The position numbers and the translations under genes were made by a program. From CAXTSE01 sp035554115 (lineage in GTDB: Bacteria; Actinomycetota; Actinomycetes; Actinomycetales; Microbacteriaceae): a stretch of 23,855 bases of DNA. The stretch covers positions 1 to 23,855 of the forward strand of contig DATMIW010000069.1 of assembly GCA_035554115.1 (NCBI GenBank), read 5' to 3'. A model generated the notes under the pieces. It did not search any database and was not told where the DNA came from. It saw nothing but the letters and a program-made list of their open reading frames with translations. Below are positions 1-5,326 of the stretch, in pieces; position 1 is the stretch's first letter, and every line of letters starts with the position of its first letter.

Positions 1-91
1 GCGCGACAGCGTTTTCGACTACACCTTCGACGACTTCGTGCTGAACGACTACCAGCACCACCCGACGATCCGCGGGGCCGTCGCGGTATGA
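1..91 (+). CDS. thyA: Thymidylate synthase, C-terminal end (partial)
   Basis: The reading frame open from base 2 encodes about 29 residues and stops at 89-91. It reads DYTFDDFVLNDYQHHPTIRG followed by AVAV. This matches the usual ThyA C-terminus (DYxFEDFxxxxYxPHPxIKxxVAV/I), the segment that closes over the dUMP/methylenetetrahydrofolate site. ThyA makes dTMP and releases dihydrofolate, the substrate of the next gene. Its TGA overlaps the ATG of folA by 4 bases (ATGA), so translational coupling is likely. Most of the gene lies before the window. The assignment rests on a short segment plus the folA neighbour. Confidence 0.85.
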   Translation, partial: RDSVFDYTFDDFVLNDYQHHPTIRGAVAV

Positions 92-594
92 GCCACCGCA
101 TCCGCCTCATCTGGGCACAGGCCGCGGGCGGGGTCATCGGCGCAGATGGCGGGATGCCGTGGAGCGTTCCTGAAGACATGGCGCGCTTCACGAAGCTCAC
201 CCGTCACCACCCTGTTGTCATGGGCAGGCGAACGTGGGAGTCGTTCCCGGAGCGGTATCGTCCGCTGCCGGATCGGCGCAACATCGTCGTCACCCGCGAT
301 GAGAAGTGGAACGAGGAGGGGGCCGAGGTCGCGCACTCGGTTAAAGATGCTCTCGCTCTGGCCGCATCCGATCACGGGGTGACCTGGGTGATCGGCGGAT
401 CGCACCTATTCGAAGCGACGATCGCCGACGCGGAGCAGCTCGAGGTGACCGAGTTCGACCTCGAGGTCGACGGGGACACCTGGGCGCCGCCGATCGACGA
501 CTCCTGGCAGATTGAGACTCTCGACCCCGACGTCGGCTGGTACACCTCCCGCTCGGGCGTGCCCTACCGCTTCATCACCTACACCCGCGCCTAG
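88..594 (+). CDS. folA: Dihydrofolate reductase
   Basis: The 168-residue protein has the typical length of bacterial DHFR, which reduces dihydrofolate to tetrahydrofolate with NADPH in the cytoplasm. The N-terminal strand IRLIWAQAAGGVIGADGGMP leads to W25-S26-V27-P28-E29-D30, with D30 in the place of the catalytic acid (Asp27 in E. coli). The NADPH-binding segment VVMGRRTWESFP follows at about 43-54, then RRNIVVTRD, and a second nucleotide-binding strand WVIGGSHLF at about 96-104. The start is the ATG overlapping the thyA stop. ThyA consumes methylenetetrahydrofolate and FolA regenerates tetrahydrofolate, so the pair is a functional operon. The next gene begins about 195 bp later, after a repeat element. 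Confidence 0.96.
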   Translation: MSHRIRLIWAQAAGGVIGADGGMPWSVPEDMARFTKLTRHHPVVMGRRTWESFPERYRPLPDRRNIVVTRDEKWNEEGAEVAHSVKDALALAASDHGVTWVIGGSHLFEATIADAEQLEVTEFDLEVDGDTWAPPIDDSWQIETLDPDVGWYTSRSGVPYRFITYTRA

Positions 595-606
595 CTGGCC
601 TCACCT

Positions 607-689
607 CTTCCGTTCTGCAGGAGTCCGGTCCTGCAGTAACACGGACGCGGGGCGGGACCTCATGCAGAACCCATTCCTCCTGCAGAACG
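607..689 (+). repeat. Compound palindromic repeat, left copy
   Basis: The first 36 bases (607-642) match 1654-1689 at 34 of 36 positions. After a 34-base interior unlike that of the other copy, the 13-mer CTCCTGCAGAACG (677-689) is identical to 1724-1736, at exactly the same distance (70 bases from block start). CGTTCTGCAGGAG at 611-623 and CTCCTGCAGAACG at 677-689 are perfect 13-base inverted repeats. A nested inverted repeat, CTGCAGGA (615-622) and TCCTGCAG (629-636), is separated by 6 bases. A further partial core, TGCAGAAC, lies at 663-670. The block begins shortly after the folA stop codon. Transposon ends, a REP-like element or a protein-binding site are all possible. Confidence 0.85.
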
Positions 690-789
690 CACTTCGCGCC
701 ATTCCTCCCCAGGTGAATGTGGCAGTCGCCCTCCCCGATTCCGGTCGCCTGACTCCGCAACGTCGCGCCCTCGTAGCGAAGCTGTCGCC

Positions 790-1644
790 ATGACATGGGT
801 TCACGACCAGGTGGTCTCGCTCGGCGGAGTTGCGCGTGCGTCCGAGCTAAGTCGGCGCGGTGCCGGGCCGGGCCTGATCGCATCGGCCTGGCGTTCGGGT
901 GAAATCGTGCGGGTGCGGAAGGGCTGGTACGCGAGCCCCCAGATGCCGTCGGATGTCATCCAAGCGGTTCGAGTCGGTGGTTCACTCGCGTGCGTCAGTG
1001 CCGCTCGGAACCATGGATTGTGGACTCCCGGCGACGATACGTGTCTCCATGTCGCCGTCCCATCAACTGCCGCGCGACTTCGAAGTCCGCGGAATGCTCG
1101 TGCACCTCTCGCGGACGCACTTCGGCCCGTCATGGTTCATTGGCAACGCGCATCGGCACCGGCAGTCCAGGCAGTGCCCGAGAGCATCGCTCTCGCGATC
1201 CGATGCCAGGGAGCCGAAACGGGCTTTGTTCTCCTCGAGTCCGCCCTGCACCACCGTCGCCTGTCGCGCGGCGAGCGTGCCCTCCTCAACGTCGCTGCTC
1301 CCAATTCGTTCCGGTCACTGGCATTGCACGCCGGCGCATTGTCAGAAAGCGGTACCGAAAGTCTCATGAAATTGCTGCTCCTCGACCTCGCGCTCCCGTT
1401 CCGGCAGCAGGTGGAGATGGCGGGCGTCGGCCGCGTGGATTTCGTCCTGGGTAACCGCCTGGTCGTCGAGGTCGACAGCCGTGAATTTCACAGGGATCCT
1501 CTGGTCGACCGGCAACGGGATGCGGCCCTCAGCGCTCGCGGATACCGGAGCCTCCGCTTTATGTATGCGCAAATCGTTCACGATCGGGATGCCGTGCGAA
1601 ACGCCATCGTGGGCGCCGTCATCCGGGGTGATCTCAGTGCCTGA
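790..1644 (+). CDS. AbiEi-like N-terminal / DUF559 C-terminal protein
   Basis: This 284-residue protein has two recognisable parts. Residues about 1-50 (VSLGGVARASELSRRGAG, then GEIVRVRKGWYASP) resemble the winged-helix N-terminal domain of AbiEi-type type IV antitoxins. Residues about 185-275 resemble DUF559, which shares the fold of very-short-patch-repair nucleases: SESGTES at 185-191, RVDFV with D217, VVEVDS with E227 and D229, then H234 and D240. The acidic set D217/E227/D229 could be a PD-(D/E)xK-type metal site. No partner toxin gene is adjacent. The gene interrupts the folA-dapA interval and is flanked by copies of one compound repeat. Such proteins are common in Actinobacteria, but their function is unknown to me; nuclease activity is inference. 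The ATG at 790 has no strong ribosome-binding site. Confidence 0.8.
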   Translation: MTWVHDQVVSLGGVARASELSRRGAGPGLIASAWRSGEIVRVRKGWYASPQMPSDVIQAVRVGGSLACVSAARNHGLWTPGDDTCLHVAVPSTAARLRSPRNARAPLADALRPVMVHWQRASAPAVQAVPESIALAIRCQGAETGFVLLESALHHRRLSRGERALLNVAAPNSFRSLALHAGALSESGTESLMKLLLLDLALPFRQQVEMAGVGRVDFVLGNRLVVEVDSREFHRDPLVDRQRDAALSARGYRSLRFMYAQIVHDRDAVRNAIVGAVIRGDLSA

Positions 1645-1653
1645 CTCGCCTGA

Positions 1654-1736
1654 CTTCCGTTATGCAGGAGTCCGGTCCTGCGGTAACACCCGACCAGGCC
1701 GCTGGAGTTCGTCAAAAGTGGATCTCCTGCAGAACG
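1654..1736 (+). repeat. Compound palindromic repeat, right copy
   Basis: This is the second copy of the block at 607-689, starting 10 bases after the stop of the DUF559-type gene. The 36-base head differs from the left copy at two positions. The terminal CTCCTGCAGAACG is identical, and the 34 bases between are not recognisably similar. The outer arms (1658-1670 and 1724-1736) pair at 12 of 13 positions. The short stretch between each stop codon and each block is also similar (CTGGCCT in the left copy, CTCGCCT in the right). The period of the unit (one repeat plus one gene) is 1047 bp. Confidence 0.85.
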
Positions 1737-1763
1737 AACGCAGCCCACCATGCTCACACCCGA

Positions 1764-1769
1764 TAGCCT
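1764..1769 (+). promoter_or_regulatory. -10 element, leaderless dapA promoter
   Basis: TAGCCT ends 6 bases before the GTG start of dapA, and no ribosome-binding site intervenes. Transcription would begin at or next to the start codon. The same geometry recurs at many genes in this window. Confidence 0.6.
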
Positions 1770-1775
1770 GAGCAG

Positions 1776-2753
1776 GTGTCGACGCCAGAGAATCCTTTCG
1801 GTCAGGTCCTCGTTGCCCTCGTAACCCCGTTCACCGCTGATGGTGAAGTGCTGTGGGATGACGTCGAGAAGCACGTCGATCACCTCGTCAGCCACGGAAT
1901 CGACGGCATTGTCGTCACGGGCACCACGGGCGAGACCAGCACGCTGACCGATGCGGAGAAAGTCAAGCTCGTCGAGGTGGCCAAGAAGGTTGCCGGAGGC
2001 CGCGCCAAGATCATCACGGGCGGCGGCTCCAATGAGACAGCTCACGCGATCGAGCTCTACAAGGCGAGCGAAGCAGCTGGAGCCGACGGCGCAATGGTCG
2101 TCACGCCCTATTACAACAAGCCCACGCAGGCCGGCATCCTGACGCACTTCCGGATGATCGCCGACGCGACCGAGCTGCCGGTCATCCTCTACGACATCCC
2201 GGGTCGCACGGGTGTCGAGATCCGCTACGAGACGATCCTTCGCGCTGCGAACCACCCCAACATCCGGGCGGTCAAAGATGCCAAGGGCGACCTGAGCGAG
2301 GTCAGTCGGGTGCTCAATCAGACCGAGCTGCTCTATTTCGCCGGAGACGATGCGAACGCGCTCCCGCTGCTGTCGATCGGTGGATCGGGTCTCATCGGAG
2401 TGACGGCGAACATTGCCCCCGAGCCGTACCGCATGATCGTCGATGCCGTGAACCGGAACGACCTCGCCTCGGCGACGGCTCAACACCGCGCGCTTGAGCC
2501 CCTCGTGCGAGCGACGATGAACCACGTGCCCGGCACCGTCGCGGCCAAATACATCCTGCACGGCCTGGGTCGCATCTCCAGTCCCCGTGTGCGCCTCCCT
2601 CTCGTTGGCCCCGAAGAATGGGAGGCGACGCTCATCGAAGATGAGATAGCTCTCGTCGATCACGTGGCCGGCGTCGATTTCTCGAACTTCCGCCCCGATC
2701 GCAACGCCGCCGCCGGCGGATCGTTGCCCAAGGTCGCCGGCACCACACGCTGA
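1776..2753 (+). CDS. dapA: 4-hydroxy-tetrahydrodipicolinate synthase
   Basis: The 325-residue protein condenses pyruvate with aspartate semialdehyde, the first committed step to diaminopimelate and lysine. Family signatures are in order: TGTTGETSTL at 48-57, PYYNKPTQAG at 111-120 with the catalytic-site tyrosine, YDIPGRTG at 139-146 with the substrate-binding arginine R144, and the Schiff-base lysine K167 in IRAVKDAKGDL. The length is slightly above the usual ~290-300 because of short tails. The GTG start at 1776 is supported by the leaderless -10 just upstream. The following gene, rnj, is the usual actinobacterial neighbour. A second lysine-pathway gene, dapF, lies at 14936. Confidence 0.97.
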   Translation: MSTPENPFGQVLVALVTPFTADGEVLWDDVEKHVDHLVSHGIDGIVVTGTTGETSTLTDAEKVKLVEVAKKVAGGRAKIITGGGSNETAHAIELYKASEAAGADGAMVVTPYYNKPTQAGILTHFRMIADATELPVILYDIPGRTGVEIRYETILRAANHPNIRAVKDAKGDLSEVSRVLNQTELLYFAGDDANALPLLSIGGSGLIGVTANIAPEPYRMIVDAVNRNDLASATAQHRALEPLVRATMNHVPGTVAAKYILHGLGRISSPRVRLPLVGPEEWEATLIEDEIALVDHVAGVDFSNFRPDRNAAAGGSLPKVAGTTR

Positions 2754-2802
2754 TCCACCTCAGCGCTGACCTCGGGCGCTGACACACCGCTCAAAGGACT
2801 CC

Positions 2803-4482
2803 ATGCCCAGCTCTACTGTCATCGATCCGCCCGCACTTGCTCCCGGCACTCTCCGGGTGATCCCGATAGGCGGTCTCGGTGAGATCGGGCGCAACATGAC
2901 CTCGTACGAATACGAGGGCAAGCTTCTGATCGTCGACTGCGGCGTGCTGTTTCCTGAGGAACATCAGCCCGGCGTCGACCTGATCCTTCCCGACTTCACG
3001 CCCATCCGGGATCGACTCGACGACATTGTCGGCGTCGTTCTCACACACGGGCATGAGGACCACATCGGTGCCGTGCCGTATCTGTTGAAGCTGCGTCAGG
3101 ACATCCCACTTATCGGTTCCACCCTGACTCTCGCCCTCATCGAGGCAAAGCTCAAAGAGCACCGGATCACGCCCAAGACGTTGACCGTGCGCGAAGACCA
3201 GGTCGTCACTTACGGCCCGTTCGAGCTCGAGTTCGTCGCCGTCAACCACTCGATCCCCGATGCGCTCGCCGTCGCGATCCGCACGCCCGCGGGGCTGGTG
3301 CTGCACACCGGTGACTTCAAGATGGATCAGCTGCCTCTTGACGAGCGGATCACCGACCTCCGTGCTTTCGCGCGCCTCGGCGAGGAGGGCGTGGACCTCT
3401 TCCTCCCCGACTCCACGAACGCGGACGTTCCCGGGTTCACGGCCGCCGAGCGTGACATCGGCGCCGTTCTCGAATCCGTTATGGCCAAGGCCACGCGCCG
3501 GGTCATTGTGGCGAGCTTCTCGAGCCATGTGCACCGCGTGCAGCAGGTGCTCGACGCCGCGCATGCCAACGGACGTCGTGTTGCGCTGGTCGGACGCTCG
3601 ATGGTGCGGAACATGGGAATCGCTGCCGACCTCGGGTACCTCAAGGTTCCGGATGGTGTCTTCATCGACTCCAAGAAGGCCCTTGACCTGCCGGACGAGA
3701 AAGTCGTCTTCATGTCGACCGGTTCGCAGGGCGAGCCGATGGCCGTTCTCGCCCGCATGGCCAACCTTGAGCACCAGATCGAGATCGGCGAGGGCGACAC
3801 CGTCATCCTCGCGTCGAGCCTGATTCCCGGTAACGAGAACGCGGTGTACCGGGTCATCAATGGCCTCACAAAGCTCGGTGCCAAGGTCGTACATAAGGGC
3901 AATGCGAAAGTGCACGTCTCGGGCCACGCTGCGGCCGGAGAGCTGCTGTATTGCTACAACATCCTGCGCCCTCGCAATGTTCTGCCCGTCCACGGCGAGT
4001 ACCGCCACCTCACCGCTAACGCGGCGTTGGCGATTGAGACGGGTGTGCCCGAATCATCGACCATCCTGGGGGAAGACGGCATCGTCGTCGATCTCAAAGA
4101 CGGTCATGCGCGAGTCGTCGGCCAGCTAGATCTCGGATACGTGTACGTCGACGGTTCGACTGTCGGCGAGATCACGGATGCCGACCTCAAAGACCGCCGC
4201 ATCCTCGCCGAGGAGGGTTTCATCTCGATTTTCGTCGCGATCGACCCGCAGACGGGTGGGGTCATTGTCGGCCCCGAGATCCAGGCGCGAGGCTTTGCCG
4301 AAGACGAGAGCGTCTTCGACGATGTGCTGCCCCAGGTCGTGAAGGCGCTGGCCGAGGCGGCCCAGAACGGCACGCGGGACGCTCGAGGCTTCAGCCAGGT
4401 CGTCCGTCGAGTTGTCGGTCGCTGGGTCAACACGCAGCACCGTCGGCGTCCGATGATCATTCCGGTGATCATTGAGGCGTAG
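2803..4482 (+). CDS. rnj: Ribonuclease J
   Basis: The 559-residue beta-CASP metallo-beta-lactamase ribonuclease has both 5'-3' exonuclease and endonuclease activity in this family and takes part in mRNA decay and rRNA maturation. The zinc motif THGHEDHIGA (81-90; H82, H84, D86, H87) is intact. It is followed by VNHSIPDA and LHTGDFKMD, then the beta-CASP and C-terminal regions. The protein ends in the RRRPMIIPVI type of tail. The ATG at 2803 is preceded by AAAGGA at 2793-2798. The dapA-rnj order is conserved in Actinobacteria. Because RNase J is blocked by structured 5' ends, its activity bears on the 5'-terminal hairpins predicted elsewhere in this window. Confidence 0.97.
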   Translation: MPSSTVIDPPALAPGTLRVIPIGGLGEIGRNMTSYEYEGKLLIVDCGVLFPEEHQPGVDLILPDFTPIRDRLDDIVGVVLTHGHEDHIGAVPYLLKLRQDIPLIGSTLTLALIEAKLKEHRITPKTLTVREDQVVTYGPFELEFVAVNHSIPDALAVAIRTPAGLVLHTGDFKMDQLPLDERITDLRAFARLGEEGVDLFLPDSTNADVPGFTAAERDIGAVLESVMAKATRRVIVASFSSHVHRVQQVLDAAHANGRRVALVGRSMVRNMGIAADLGYLKVPDGVFIDSKKALDLPDEKVVFMSTGSQGEPMAVLARMANLEHQIEIGEGDTVILASSLIPGNENAVYRVINGLTKLGAKVVHKGNAKVHVSGHAAAGELLYCYNILRPRNVLPVHGEYRHLTANAALAIETGVPESSTILGEDGIVVDLKDGHARVVGQLDLGYVYVDGSTVGEITDADLKDRRILAEEGFISIFVAIDPQTGGVIVGPEIQARGFAEDESVFDDVLPQVVKALAEAAQNGTRDARGFSQVVRRVVGRWVNTQHRRRPMIIPVIIEA

Positions 4483-4489
4483 TCCTGAG

Positions 4490-4495
4490 TAGTAT
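4490..4495 (+). promoter_or_regulatory. -10 element, leaderless lipoprotein promoter
   Basis: TAGTAT lies 7 bases before the ATG at 4503, just after the rnj stop codon. A start site at or beside the ATG is expected, giving the lipoprotein gene its own promoter despite the short gap. Confidence 0.6.
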
Positions 4496-4502
4496 CTGAG
4501 GC

Positions 4503-5201
4503 ATGCTCTCGAAGGTCACAGCTCTCAGCGCAGGTGCCGTTCTTCTCATTCTGCTGACCGGGTGCGTTCCCGTGCGGCCGATCTCCAGTCCGTCTCCGTC
4601 GGCCACCGAGACTCCTTCGGCGACCCCCACGGTGTCCCCTTCGGCTCCGCCGGCCGCCGACGACCTCGCACTGAGTCCCGACGGTTTGGGCACCCTCGTT
4701 TTTGGCGAGCCGCCGGTCAGCGATCCGGCGACGCGGATGGTCATCCATGACGAAACGGCGTGTACCGATGCGCGCACCGGGAACGATTTCGGCATCTCCG
4801 CAGGTGATCCTGGTGCCGATCTGTGGGTACCGATTCCGCTCTACCAGGTTGCGTCCACGGGACGGGCTCCGTGGGGCGTTCACGTTGACTCGGCGCTGCG
4901 GCGCATTGACCTCTACGACGGTCATATCCCCACGACCGAGGGCATTCGCATCGGCGACACCGGGTCGGCCGCGCGCTCAGCGTATCCGGGTGCCGACGTC
5001 GTTCACGCGGGTCTCACCGACATCCTCGCGGTGACGGGCGCTCACGGCACCCTGCAAATCGAGATCGCCAGGCAGCCCACCGGTGAGGTCTATTGGGAGC
5101 CTGCGGATCTCGACAAAGTCGTCTTCATCCACGCGACCGATACCCCCGAAGTCTTCTCCGTAGCCGCAAGCGAAAACATTGTCGGTGTCTGCAACTCCTG
5201 A
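4503..5201 (+). CDS. Hypothetical lipoprotein
   Basis: The 232-residue protein carries a classic lipoprotein signal: K4, a hydrophobic stretch at about 7-19, and lipobox L18-T19-G20-C21. C21 is the predicted acylated residue, so the mature protein should sit on the outer face of the membrane. A Pro/Ser/Thr-rich linker (about 24-55) precedes a globular domain with no family I recognise. Its later part contains GIRIGDTGSAARSAYPGADV, reminiscent of small secreted domains that describe a calculated slope or offset; I draw no function from this. Two Cys outside the lipobox (in ETACTDARTG and near the C-terminus, IVGVCNS) could form a disulphide. The gene sits between rnj and ftsK and probably has its own leaderless promoter. 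Confidence 0.85.
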   Translation: MLSKVTALSAGAVLLILLTGCVPVRPISSPSPSATETPSATPTVSPSAPPAADDLALSPDGLGTLVFGEPPVSDPATRMVIHDETACTDARTGNDFGISAGDPGADLWVPIPLYQVASTGRAPWGVHVDSALRRIDLYDGHIPTTEGIRIGDTGSAARSAYPGADVVHAGLTDILAVTGAHGTLQIEIARQPTGEVYWEPADLDKVVFIHATDTPEVFSVAASENIVGVCNS

Positions 5202-5212
5202 AAGGACCCGTC

Positions 5213-5275
5213 GTGGGTTTTGCGCGTAAGGTCCTCCGTCGTACGCCTCAAGTAATCGACGCCATTCGTTACTGA
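5213..5275 (+). CDS. Possible 20-residue microprotein
   Basis: A GTG-initiated frame of 20 codons begins 11 bases after the lipoprotein stop. It has a textbook ribosome-binding site (GAAAGGA at 5200-5206, 6 bases before GTG). The product starts MGFARKVLRRTPQ and is strongly basic and probably helical, with a hydrophobic end. The reading frame ends 51 bases before ftsK. I recognise no family. The ribosome-binding site is better than those of several real genes nearby, which is why it is listed; the alternative is chance. Confidence 0.4.
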   Translation: MGFARKVLRRTPQVIDAIRY

Positions 5276-5314
5276 CACGCGCCGCGCATCCCCGGCAGCG
5301 TCGCACCCCGCGGG

Positions 5315-5320
5315 TACCGT
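5315..5320 (+). promoter_or_regulatory. -10 element, leaderless ftsK promoter
   Basis: TACCGT ends exactly 6 bases before the ATG of ftsK at 5327. No purine-rich ribosome-binding site is present between them. Confidence 0.55.
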
Positions 5321-5326
5321 GTCGAC

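Noticed and set aside
595..789. A small protein encoded by the frame at 661-790 region before the DUF559 gene
   Set aside because: The frame runs through the repeat block, lacks a ribosome-binding site and has no recognisable sequence. The repeat explains the region.
1578..2663. Long - strand open frames opposite dapA, rnj, miaB, hflX and the his genes
   Set aside because: They are mirror frames typical of high-GC DNA. The + strand frames carry full catalytic motifs, while the - strand products show no domain and no start signals.
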